The notes under the pieces are model-generated. The model was not told where the DNA came from. It saw only the letters and a list, made by a program, of their open reading frames with translations, and ran no database searches. Below, piece by piece: positions 33,131-45,300 of a DNA stretch of 64,000 nucleotides. Position numbers and translations under genes: made by a program. Origin of the DNA: Cristatella mucedo (taxonomy: Eukaryota; Bryozoa; Phylactolaemata; Cristatellidae); the NCBI GenBank assembly GCA_009760855.2, contig WPIO01000083.1:1772501-1836500 (forward strand), written 5' to 3'. Every line of letters begins with the position of its first letter. The stretch's first letter is position 1.

Positions 33131-33303
33131 TAAATACTAGCTGATTAAACAGCCTCTTTTTTGTATAGCGACAGAAGAGCCTTTATGGCTATCACCACCG
33201 CTTGCAGTGGCGATAAAGAATCGCCCACCACAGGAATCGAACACACGACCTCGGGACCGAGGTCGTGAAAGCAACCGCCTTACCTAGTGAGCCATCACGG
33301 CTC
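33131..33303 (-). mobile_element. SINE A, antisense, well preserved
   Basis: The reverse complement has the head GAGCCGTGATGGCTCACTAGG, a perfect 10-bp palindrome ACGACCTCGG/CCGAGGTCGT, a B box, the CGCCACTGCAAGCGGTGGTG body and the GAGGCTGTTTAATCAGC tail. (AAT)n-type A-rich DNA follows the tail. Confidence 0.85.
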
Positions 33304-34917
33304 AACAAACAAATACCGAATATAGTCAATCTTTTGAGCCGTCATTGTTTGTACGACCTATTATTAACCATGCGGTAGCAGCGAAGCGAAAAATAACTGC
33401 CTTCCCCCTCCACTCGGACGCTTCTTGGTGGTATCGCTGACTCTCGTCTGTTGACTATAATGGGTTTCCTCCAAACCCTTTGCTTTTATTCGGATGAAAA
33501 ATCTTCGAAAAGCTCAGAGCATTCGCGGTAGTTCTCGTATTTCACGTAGTAGCGCTACGTTCCTGACTCTTCGCCAGGCAACTTGGCTCTTGACGTGCCC
33601 AATCAAGGCTATGCTGGAGAGATTACTTGCACAGTCGAACGACTTATGGGGAAATGTGGGGGACTACAGATGGAAGTCTTGCACAGAGTCAACAGAAAAT
33701 TTAGAAAAGGTGAAGGCTGACTTAAAAGGGTGAGTGCAAATGCTCGTTGATTTTTAAATAATGATGCCGTCGACGGCTTGACTTGACTGCTCCTGCTGCT
33801 TTGGCGTTCATCGCTTTCTCTGGTAAGCAATCCCTCTCAACCATCAAAATGATAAGCGACCACCAAAATGATAAAAGTCAGCTAATGACTCGAGCCGCTT
33901 CATACAGCTGCCGGTCAGCCCTTTTGACACATCTAACTCCAGGGCAGCCATTGTGCCAAATCGACCTCTTCCAACTAAGTACTGCTCCTGACTTAAAGAT
34001 ACAGCAAATAATGGCCGAAAGTATCCTAGAGTGTGATCATTCAATCAAAGCTGTATCGTTTGTGTAGTCAAAGTAGACTCCAGGGTTTTCCAGACTGTTG
34101 CTGCTTTTACGTTTTATCTAATAAGACGAGCTTTAGTCCAGATTGATGTATGCCTGCAAAACTCTGGGGCAGTAGGTTCCTTCAATGAAGTAACTCACAG
34201 TGCTTTCTCGATTTCCTTAAAGGTTCAGACATCACATTGACTCTTCTTCCTTACACCAGAGTACGTGTAAGAAACGCTTGTGTCTTATTCAGTCATTAAT
34301 TAGGAATCAAAGATGCGAATCCCTATGCGGAACCTATTTAAGGTAACTGCGTGCGCATAACGCCCAAAACTTATTCCTTAACTAACCAATCTTCTTCCCT
34401 CTAAATTCCTTTTTTGGCCACCTGCGATCCCGTACCATGTCCTCCACAACCGCATCCCAGGTAAGGTGTTGGCTTCCCCTGTTCCGTGAGTAGAAAAAAT
34501 AGCCTATTGCTACGAAAATGCTGCAGTATATCTTAAACTCAAGTCCTTGTCCACGAACCAGCACGCATAGCCGGCGACCGTCCCTGTAGACACTTGACAA
34601 ATACTGCTAGAGTTGGCGCATCTAGCATGGCTAAAACGACTCGGTATTAACTATACCGATACACGAAGGTACTCCGACGGTAAAAGAGCACCGCGGCAAT
34701 CAGCAGCGCCCACAAATTATCGCTGCGTTGTGGAATAGAACAGTCTACTCTGTAGCCACACAGCGGCACGAACAGAAAAGCGTACAATCCACTTTGAAGA
34801 ATAAGTAAAACTAGCTGACCATCACTACAGTTGTCCAATTCATAGTCGAAACCATAGATTATGAAATATCAGGCTTCTAATGATTATAATTCAGGAACCA
34901 CTCATAGTCTCACGTAG

Positions 34918-35005
34918 TAATAATAATAATAATAATAATGCACTTGATAGAGCGCCCTCAGAGAACTCGATCTCTTTCTAGGTGCTTTACATTTGCTACA
35001 AAGGG
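34918..35005 (-). mobile_element. LINE F1 3' tail, antisense
   Basis: (AAT)n, then GCACTTGATAGAGCGCCCTC and CTAGGTGCTTTACATTTGCT, the standard F1 3' box. The F1 coding part is absent. Confidence 0.75.
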
Positions 35006-35571
35006 AAATGCGATTGAATGGTGAGTAATATCATGTGTACTGTCGTGATCCAACCGATTTCTCGCGAACACGAGTTACTTCCTTCAACCTGACTGTCAGC
35101 TAAACGAACGATCCCACTTAATCTGTGATTGCACGGTTGAAAACGAAGGATTGAAGGACGGTGGCAACTTTGGTCATTCAACGTTTGTTGTGGGCAGCCT
35201 TAGATGCTCTGACGCCATTTTTATTCCTGACATCGAGCGCTACCAACTGTTCGACCTAATTCGTCCTCACTTTGCTTGAATCTACGCCTCCCCTATAGAA
35301 CCAACGCTGGTTCTGTGGTGGCTACGTTTTTCTACTCAACATCTGCAGTATGTTTTCCCTCGGGCATTGACTTTCACTTATACGCCTATGCCATCCATAC
35401 GCTTTGTTTGCTTTCGCAGGCTGCGAATTCTGCGACCCTAGCGGCACACCCGTAAATGGGGGTACGCCTACCCCGATGATAGGGTGGATAGGGCAAGGTC
35501 AAGATTAAGCTTCGTAAGGTCGACCCGTCTACCTGCAAAAACTAAGATTTGGCCTGCTGTACCCCTACTTA

Positions 35572-35715
35572 GACGGTTTGGCCCAGTGGTTACGGTGCTC
35601 GCCCCGACCAAGGTGTTGTCGAGGTTGTGGGCTCGAGCCCTGTGGCATAAGTGAAACGCCTGAATAGAGATTAAGTTCTCTTAGGGCACTATATAAATTA
35701 ATTATAAATTTATAT
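35572..35715 (+). mobile_element. SINE B, well preserved
   Basis: Head GGTTTGGCCCAGTGGTTACG, CTCGCCCCGACCAAGG, B-box region GTGGGCTCGAGCCC, then the LINE-like tail AAACGCCTGAATAGAGATTA and GTTCTCTTAGGGCACTATAT with an AT-rich end. Confidence 0.85.
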
Positions 35716-36280
35716 ATATTTATTTAAAACGGCGGCTCCTAGGCAACCGGAGGCTGCTAGCCGATATTGTAAGGTCTCTGAAGCCAGTTACGCCCTCGCT
35801 ACTTCTTGCTCGGCAGAGCTTTCTGCTATTGCATTAACCTTATCGCCCCCACGCGCGAAAGCAAAAGTATGTCGGCTGTGCCTTTCTCTCGCCAGTCGCT
35901 CTTACCCACATTTAGTGTGTAGGTCCCACTGTGGACCCCGGAAGACTTCCGCGAACCACGCTACTTAGTTTTGCTTCCTCTGTCTTTCAGGCGCCTCCAG
36001 TCCAGACGCTCTCCACTCCTACTTCGTCGTTACTCACTGCTCTATATCTCCAGTTTCTGCCCAGATATAGACATATGTCAAGCTCTCAATTTTGAATTGC
36101 TTTTCCTGACCGGCCAGAAGCGTCGTTATCTCGATGCAATTACCGCTGCGCCTCCGAGGCTACGCGTGGTTATGGGCGTGTCCTACCACCGTATATTGAC
36201 TACGTCAGCGTCATCTCCCGAAGTATGGGGTTGGGCGTCGTCACCTATTTAGCATGAGAACCGCCCGCAAACGACACAAC

Positions 36281-36293
36281 AACCACACCATGG
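36281..36293 (+). promoter_or_regulatory. Strong start context of SLC35C1
   Basis: AACCACACCATGG surrounds the initiator ATG at 36290, close to the ideal animal CACCATGG context. This supports the start choice for a first exon of only 59 bases. Confidence 0.7.
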
Positions 36294-36348
36294 CTGAATC
36301 TCTGCTGAAGAAGTCTGTTACCATAGGCTTAGTTGTAGCAGCTTATTG
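36290..36348 (+). CDS. SLC35C1: SLC35C1 exon 1 with start codon
   Basis: It encodes [19 protein letters not shown] plus the first two bases of Trp. Donor GTACGT begins at 36349. Joining to exon 2 restores [10 protein letters not shown], which fits the family's YWVxSISMVF, so this tiny exon is well supported. Confidence 0.85.
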
Positions 36349-39300
36349 GTACGTATAGACTGCTGCCGCCGCCGCGAGCTCCTAAAACGCTAGTTACGGT
36401 TAGCTATTAAGCCGCCTGTACGTTGGAAGGTGAGGCGCCGGCGGCGACGTTGCTTGTGATTGCTGCAATGTGCTCGGTGCACGTAAAGTCTTATGAAACT
36501 CCACAGGAGAGTGAGAAAGAGAGAGGAGATGGAGTTGGTTAATCTGGGCATCGGGGACCGGCTGCAAACTAGTTCTGCAGTTTGTCGCAATGGGAGCCGT
36601 GGCCACGCTAGGCCATTTGTAGCGCGGTCTCTCGAAAGGTTCGGTGTACCGGTTTCTCGTAAGATGTAGTTGATTCGGTTACTATTGCGACTATATTGAG
36701 TCCCCTGGATTTAGACTATCTCAACATTCGTCTGCTGCGTGACACGGGCCAGTTCATGTGCGTCTCTATCGAACACCTTTGCACGAGCTAAATCAAGCCC
36801 TTAGATGCTGCGGATATCTGTGATGACGCCGGGCTTGCGCAGTGCGAAAGTATCAAGTGCTGCTGGCTGCCCAAACGTTCATGCTGCTTATCCAGAATTG
36901 GCATTGCGACTATTCCTGGTCGTGCAGTATTGAGTTGAGTTCCCTGCGGCGGCTGGTGTTTATAGAGCCGCACATTGCAGCCCACCCTTATCGAGCCATG
37001 ATAGGCTTTGTATTGGCATTTCATTTGACCGTCAAGAGCAAGGGAAACCGCTTGGTGTCCCAGTGATTAGACTCCGGGATTAGAGTGGTTAGTACTCAGC
37101 TGCTACGTTCGGATTTAGTTGGTCAAGACCAACCGGCTCAACCACATGTGACGCTAGTTGCACAATCCTGACTGTCTTGATGATTTAGACATATTGGATG
37201 TCATAGCTGCTGACGCTCACTTCAAGGGATGCCGGTGAGTGATAGTGTCAGAGATTTGTACAAGTGCAATGCTTGCTCACTTCAGGCAGGGTAATGATTT
37301 TCTTGCTAGAAAGAGTTTTCACTGGGGTGGCTATACCACTCAATTTTGGCCATTAAGGAAAAAAAAATGATTAACCAATGTTGCTCTTAGATCGGTCTCG
37401 AAGCCTTTTATATTCAATTTGTGGATGAAATAAGCTTTTTCCTCAAGATATTTTACCACCATATAATAATAATAATAATAATTCACTTGACAAAGTACCC
37501 TCAGAGAACTCAATCTCTCTCTAGGCGCTTTACATTTGCTGTAAAGTGAAATGCAATTAAATGGTAAGTAAAATCATGCTTGAAAAACAAACGAGATGAA
37601 TAATATGGTTAGGGGTGACATGCACAGGGTCAGCATGCAAATGTGGTTAGTGGCAGCATGCACAGTGTCAGCACGCATAAGCACATCAAGGACGAATCAC
37701 AGGGACCCACTAAATGCTGTCCTAAATAGGTGTGTTTTTAGATTCCTTTTAAATGTGGTCAGGTCAGGGGATGTTTTGACGCAGGTCGGGAGGGAGTTCC
37801 AGGCTTTGGGAGCATATGAACTAAATGCACGGTCTCCAAAGGATTTTAAGGTTTGTATGAGGTATTTGTAGACTGTTGGATTCCGAGAAGCGGGTGGTAC
37901 GATGCTTGGCCTGATGGGGTAGTATATCTGACAGATAGGCTGGAGCCATAGAATGAAGGGACCTAAAAGTGAGCGACAAAACCTTGAAGTCAATCATATG
38001 TTGGTGTGTCACAATGCCAAGACTGTATTACCCTCTGGGCCGAGCTTCGGGGGGGGGGGGGTGGGAGCTACCCACATCTACATGTGGCAGATCGGCTGGT
38101 CTGGATAAGCATAGACGGATTCTCAAAAATCCCCCTCGAATTGCATGTGTAAGAGCTATCGGCCTGGCTGGAGGAGGGGGCTCTCCTGGGGTCACGAGTA
38201 GACTCTCAGCTCTGGTCATTGGGCCCACCACGATCTGTGGTTGCTGGCCGGCTGTGTTGGATCTAACTTCAAGCTTGATCGCCAGGCAACCTAAACCACC
38301 GATTTAGACTGTGGTACACGTCACTAATCATTGGTTGCAGTCACCGAAGTCTGCTGTGGTTTCATGCTTGTGCCTCAAGCTGCAAGAATATCGTGTACAG
38401 ATTTTGATTGCCTGTGAAAAAAGTAAGCTTCTCACACAAAGAAGGCAGTGCTGCAATTGTAGAAGAGAAAATGGAATTACTTGAATCTACTCTGATTTGA
38501 TTGTTGAAGAATTGCAACCCATTTATCTTGTTCGGTTACGCATAGTCAGTAGAGTAAGCAAAGGCAAGTGAATGGGGGTTTCTGAAGGGGCTACATATCG
38601 GCAGTGGCCTAGCCGTTTAATTATTTGTCCTTTGAGCTGTGAGTATGGTCTGTATACCGATTCGCAAATCATGTGTGCTGGAGATCGTATTTTGAATTCT
38701 TCCTTTTTTAGGCCTTATACTATTGGGGGCATTGTATAACATGAGACGTGTTGCCGAGCGAACGATGAAGGCTGCACGGTCGCCTTTGTATAGTCATCTT
38801 GCTGTCCCTCCCAATGCAAGTGAAATCTTTTGCTTATCGAGCATTCTGCTCAAATGCCCCGAAAGTCACGAGATCACTTCCGGCTAGGGTCATCACCTAC
38901 AATGTCCTCGCTTGTTTAAGTGTTAGCTAAAAGACACTTTTGCTCAAATCAGCTTTCCCTGTGTCACAGGGACCTTTCCTTTTTTGTTCTGGTTTGCTTT
39001 GCATGCACACCTGTGCCACGATTTAGTGCGTGTCACTAGCGAGAGGTCTTATTAACCGGTGGCAATGAATGTCTTCATGTTTGCTTTAGTATGCTAGCCC
39101 AAGCATGACATTTGTTTGCTTGTGCATCCTTGATATCATGCATGACACTTACCCCATACGTGTTCATTTTATTGAAGTAAGCTGTAAAACGCCTGGATAG
39201 AGATGAAGTTCTCTTAGGGAAGGGTGCTACACAAATGGCCAACTACCATTATTGCTATTCTTAATATTATTATTAGTCGGTCGAACCGTGCTGCATTTAT

Positions 39301-42300
39301 CCCGGCATAGTAGTGAAAATCTATTCACTCAGTGAGCGATTGCACCTGTGTGTGGCTTGCCGGACTCTGTTATATACTCGGATACCTCGAAACTGTTTCA
39401 CCATCACAAACCATCACTGGTTGACATACCGACGTAGGACGGCAAAGAGGTGGCCAGCAATGTCTTTGCCTTCACATTTTGCCTTTCTGGATGCTCTAGA
39501 TGCTGTGCTGCTGTGTCTCCTGGTGCAGTAATATGAACTAGCTAGCCTCTGTGAGGCTCTCACATAAAGCAGTTCTATACTTACTTGTGTAAATGAAGGA
39601 GGAGAGAGCGTGACTGCAATCTAATGCAAGTGGTGAGCAGAGGCTATGGCTACTTAAAAATACACAACAGAGGCCTAGAGAGAAGTCATTTTGCCAGGCC
39701 CAAAAGCTACAGCAAGTACTGCTGCCCAATGGCTTCGATACGTTTTGCTAGGTCATGGACTGAAAGTACTGTTACACTAGGGTTCGAGAGCTGCATTGCG
39801 CAGCCTCGTGCTCGAGAAGTAACGGCTGAGCCTGAGGCGGGCACTTTCTCCGAGCCTCTCTCTTGAGTCCAGTGAACCGGAGCCTGCACCGCTTGGCTGC
39901 AGAGCAAGCAGTCCTTGGGCTGGTCTGTCCACTGGAGTGCATGCATGCACCATCACTGTCGCAGCTGCTGCGACTCGGCATGCTTCTGGTTATCTAGTAG
40001 CTCGCGCTGCTTTACAGGGTCGTCTCCATCTCGCTCGTGTTCCTGAACAAGTATCTGCTGAGCAGCGATGATTTGAAGGTCGGTACGATTCCTGGCTGCG
40101 CACGCCCATCTAGCCTGAAACTGAATGCTTGCCTTGCCGATATTCGATCCTGGATGTCGGAAAACTTCCTGAAATTAAATGACGATAAAACCGAACTGCT
40201 TCTCATAGGACACCCTAAGCGTGTGGCTGGATTAAAAGGCTTTGCTGTTCTAATAGGTGATGCTATTGTGCGACCTTCACCACGTGCTTGTAATCTAGGT
40301 GTCGTGTTCGACAGCTGCCTCAAATTCAAAAGCTTCATTCAGACGACTGCCTCTACAGCTAGCCATCACATCCGATCCCTATCCAAGATTAGAAGCTGTC
40401 TCCCACAGTGGCTTGTAAAAAATTTAACTAGCTTTTTAGTTCTGTCTCGGCTTGATTATTGTAATTCCCTTTTGGCTGGGCTGCCAAAGAAAGCTATTAT
40501 GCCACTACAGCGGACTATGAATATGGCTGCAAGGCTGGTCTTCAAGTCCCAGCGGTTTGAGCACGTGTCACCTTTGCTGGAAGAGCTAGGATGGTTGCCG
40601 GTTGAGCAAAGGATACGGAGCAAAGTTCTTACGCTGACCCACAAGGCCCGCCACAGCTTGACTCCTTCATACCTAGCTGAACTGCTACATCAGTTTCAGC
40701 CTGTTCGCGCCCTCAGGTCCTGTGTGGACAATAAATTAGCTGTCCCATTCCTCCGCTTAAAGACAGTTGGCGACAGAAGCTTTAGCTCTGCAGGTCCTAG
40801 ACTGTGGAACTTGCTTCCACAATTCTTACGCAACGACATCTACTCTGCAACTGCCGACTATGGCACATCTTTTTCAGCGGTCGTGAACTGCTACTTCTAT
40901 GCTACTCACTACCTCAACTGCTCTCCTAACTCTGCTATGCTTCCCACTTTCTCTTTGTTGCGTGAGACGAAGTCTGTTGGCTACCGAATGCTTACCGAAA
41001 GCCGCTTATGCTGTGAGTGCGCTATACAAAACTCTCCTGCGTAACGCCCACATGGTCTTTATGATTTTGTGGAGTTACTGACGGAGATACATTACATTAC
41101 ATTACATTACGGCTCGTTGTCCCCCCCCCCCTGCTTTCCCTATATCATGCATCGATTCAACCTCAAGGTCCTCTCTTTGGCCTGCAGGTCGCTTCATTCA
41201 CTTGCACCAGCCTACCTATCTGAACTCCTTGCTCCTCCAGTGTTGTCTCTCGCCACCTCGGCTTCCAGGCGGCTTGCCGCCCCTCACACTAAGTAGAAAT
41301 CTGTTGATGACCCGGCCTTCACTACGTAGGCACCAAAAGCCTGGAACTCACTCCCGGCTTCTGTCCCACCTGGAACGACTTTGCTGCGCCATTAAAGTTT
41401 CAGCTGACAATTCACCCGTTCTGCTTAGCCTTCCCTGTGCCCCTGTGAACTTGTCTGTTTAGCTCCTGTGTGCTTTGCATGCTCACCCGTCTGTGTGTGT
41501 GTGTGTGTGTGTGCGTGCGTGCGGCTCAGTGGGTGCTACCAGCTGCATGCCCCGAGTGTCTTCTTATGTGCTTTGCCATGCTGGCCTGAGCATGGTACTG
41601 CGCATATCGTTAACCCTCGGCTATTGATTCTTTGCTTAGAGATGGAGTTCTTTTGGGATGCTATGCAAACTACCTCTTGTTGATATCATTATCATCGTCG
41701 TTGCACTGGTACCATTGCTTGCCCTCAACACAGCAGTCGGTCATGCGGGCCTAAGCCATTCTGCAGCGTCTAGCCACGGATCTGTTCTAGTTGTATCACC
41801 TGCCGCCGGGGTGTTCCGGCACGTTCTGCTGCTTCAGCTGGCATCTGTAATAATAATAATAATAATAATAATGCACTTGATAAAGCACCCTCAGAGAACT
41901 CAATCTCTTACTAGGCGCTTTACATTTGCTGCAAAAGGTCTAGTCGGTGCTCCAGGGGGGGGCTATGCATGCAAGGGCGGGCACTCACACATATGCGTTG
42001 GCATGCTCACAACACGTGCACATGCATGTGCCCTCAAACCCTGCTGTGCACACAGGGACATATGCACACTGTGTGTGTGCCTGTCAAAAACACTCTTGAT
42101 GGTAGCCAAGGCATGGAAAGCCGGCTGCCATCTAGCCGGCTCAGCCGCTTGAGTGCAGCCACTCAGAGGCAAGTACCAATGAACAACCTAGCCAGCTGTG
42201 GAGTGGTCCAACTCGGTGGAGTATGGGTTTGCAATTTCATTTGGGATCAGCAGATGTAGCTGTAGACATATTGGCAATAGTAATTGTCGGAGGCTGACGT

Positions 42301-45300
42301 TGAATGGTTATCATCAATCACGGTTCCCCTTTCAGCGAATGTAAAGCACCTAGAAAGAGATTGAGTTCTCTGAGGGCACTTTATCACGTGTATTATTATT
42401 TTTATTATTATCAGCCTCGTGTAACAGCATCGGTCAGTCGATAGGACAGCCAGGCCCGATGGCTGGCCACCGACCTGGCTGCGATACCTGGTGGGTGTGC
42501 ACAGGCTTGGCAGTGGCTGCATATTACGTCAAAGCCCTTGGGGTTGATGCTTAAATCTTAGTTCTGTCCTTCGGCTTAACCATTCAAGGGTAGGGCATGG
42601 CCTGCTTATCGGCCCATCCTTTGTTATCGTGTCCGACCAGGTATTGGCCGGCCCTTTCTGGACAGCAGCAGTCTAGTTGCCGAGCTAGCTGCCGTCAGTC
42701 TGCCCCAGGCAGGACGTTTGTCTCTGCTGCCGACAGATCTTGATTGCTGAATGTCTAATAGATCGTAACTACTGGAGTCTACCGGGCTGCTGCACCTGCT
42801 GGGCGTGGAGGGGACTTGTGCTCTCTCGGCGTTTCACGCTGCTGTACACACGGTGGACGCATGGCAGTCGGTGCGGCAGATTCTGAGCCTGAAGTTCCGG
42901 TTGTGAATGGGATATTTGATGCCCCGCCCCTAAGAAAAAAAGAAGAGGATGCGTATGGCGATAGCATCCCACCGGAACCGGGGACAGCTGGTCGCCCAGT
43001 CAGCAGCTGCCGAACGTGGCGACGAGCCGAGGTTCGGTCGGTCCGCTCGCGACTGAAGCAGCGCCTGCGCTGCTGGTGACTCTGATCTGGTGACTCGGCG
43101 CTCAGCTCAGCCTGCTAAAAGTCGGCCAGCCTGGAAGAGCGCGGTTTTCTGTCAAACGCCTAGACTGCCCTGAAGCAGTGCAAATCGCGAGCAGCAGCAG
43201 CTGACGAAGGCATCTGCCGTAAACAGCCAGTGCTATTGCTTCAGTGATCATGCGTAGCTATCAGCGAATCGTGCATAATGAAGCTAGTCGTCGTGCGTGT
43301 GTCCTTGAATTTGAGTCTTTCAGGAGGGCAATCCTTTATTGCCTGCTGCAATGGGATGGGGTGATACCGGCTGAGGCTCTTCTATCTCTACACACGAGGC
43401 TGTTAAATCAGCCGAAGTTTACTTTACTTTGCTGGGGCAGCCAGTTTTTGTGGGTGTTGCAGCAGCAAAGGCAACCAGCAGCAACAGCAGCAGCAATGGC
43501 ACAGTATGCCACAAGCAGGCATGGTAGCTTGATGCCTTGTAACCCCCAAAATGGTGGTCAGCTGTAAATATGTAGCAGCCAGGTCTGCGACAGCCGTCCC
43601 TACGTGTGCACACCATTAGTTAGGCGACAGGTGGGATAATAGGTCTCACTATATCGTCCAATTCACGACGGTGGTTGCATACGTGTCCTTGCTTTTTTGT
43701 CGGCACCTGCATATCGGTAGGTCAGCACGTAGACGCCGGCATGGGGAGCTGGCTTTCTCGACTGAAGCCGCTGCTCGTATAAGGGCTATAAACTGCACGC
43801 TGTGGGCAAGACATCCGAGAAGAAATAGAGAGAGGGAAAGGCTAGTCACGACAAAAGAGCATAGCAAGAAATATCCAGTGGGTAGAGCTGGTAGCCAACA
43901 GGCTGCCCTGATCGTGCATTCTTGCCTCCTGACACCAAGCACTACTTGAGTTTTACATCTGCTGTAGAATTCCCTTCCAAAAATCGAAGTTCTTTCGAAT
44001 ATCGAATATAGAAACCGATACATCCAAGACCTGTTTAAAGCATGTTTGTTTTTTGACCGTAGCACGTAAGAAATTACGTACCTATGGACATCCAATTGCA
44101 TGCAGCTTCAATCGCTGGTTCTATCGCCATATTCCCATACGCCTGCCGCCCTATGGGTCAGTGCCTCCGCACGGAGGCGGGCTGCAGCTTTAGCTTCGCC
44201 GAGTTTTAGTGACCTCCTTATTAGGTAACGATTGTTCATGTGTATCATTGTTTCACTATCGTCGTTCAAATGCATTCCTGGTTTCGGTTACTGCTGCAGC
44301 CAGGATTTTTGAATATGCCACTTCGCTTAGGAAACCCACTCGAAGCAAGCGCTGCGGCCAAGGACAGAGGCACTTGCTTAGAATTTCCAGCAATGTCTCA
44401 AGTCTCTCTGTGCGCTCTCCTTCAAGCGCTGCTCTGACTCACTCCAACTTTGTGGTCATCAAGCCTGCTATAACCCTGGTGACCAATCTTGAAGTTAGCC
44501 TTTTGAAGCCTCACTCAAGGGGGAATGTCACGAAAATACCTATACAATTTGTCCGACAATCAAATATGTGTTTATGGTACCTTTCGAAAAACAAATGTTA
44601 ATACTGGGATAGGAAGTTCTGACTACTTCCACATAAAAGAAAAATCGGTTATGCCAACCATGTCTAACCCGGATGTAAACCGGAAGCAACAAATCTACAA
44701 ATAAAATTTACCGATCACTGCTGTATACGTCATCAAACATCCTGGAGCTTTATTTTCCGTAATCATGTACATATAAAACCAATGGTATCAAACCGAAATA
44801 GAAAATACTAAAGACTAGGGTCAAACAATCAGAGCTGAACTCCCATTTCAAGTTTCACTCCGATACGTGAAATATTAGTTGAGTTATTTAATTTACAAGG
44901 CACCAACCAACCCTGGAAATGAAGCTGTATAAAAGTTTTATTTGTAGAGTTCTTGCTTCCGGTTTACATCTGGGTTAGACGTGGTTGGCATAACCAATTT
45001 TCTTTCTTGTGGAAGTCGTCAGAACTTCCGATCCCAGTTCTAACATGTTTGTCTTTCGAAAAGAACTTAAACAGATATTCGATTGTCGGACAAATGTTAT
45101 AGGTATTTTCTTGACTTTCCCCTTCAATGTGCAATAAATCCCTAGTAGTACATGGCATGATTACTGATGATAATCTTGACCAGTTTGCTTTGATCGAGAC
45201 CTGACTGAAATCGGCTAGCTGCCCAACCATAACCGTTGCCACACCGGCTGGCTTCTCTTTCTTCCATACCCCTAGATCAATAAAAACTGATGGACAAATG

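Larger units (their letters stand above)
31662..36289. other. Intergenic region Slingshot to SLC35C1
   Basis: It includes the Slingshot 3' UTR and the SLC35C1 promoter. Recognised contents are SINE A (33131-33303), a LINE F1 tail (34918-35000) and SINE B (35572-35715). The stretches 31700-33100 and 33310-34900 show no exon or repeat I can name. Confidence 0.6.
36349..40017 (+). other. SLC35C1 intron 1
   Basis: It contains LINE F1 (37464-38000), a LINE F3 3' end (about 38860-39280) and a 13-base G run at about 38049. The parts 36350-37460 and 38060-38860 show no exon or repeat I can name. The start of the next exon is marked by TTTACAG. Confidence 0.6.

Noticed and set aside
40037-41044. 335-codon frame as a host gene
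   Set aside because: The first codons are SLC35C1 exon 2 and the remainder is LINE F2 reverse transcriptase C-terminal sequence. Exon 2 has a donor that joins in phase to exon 3.
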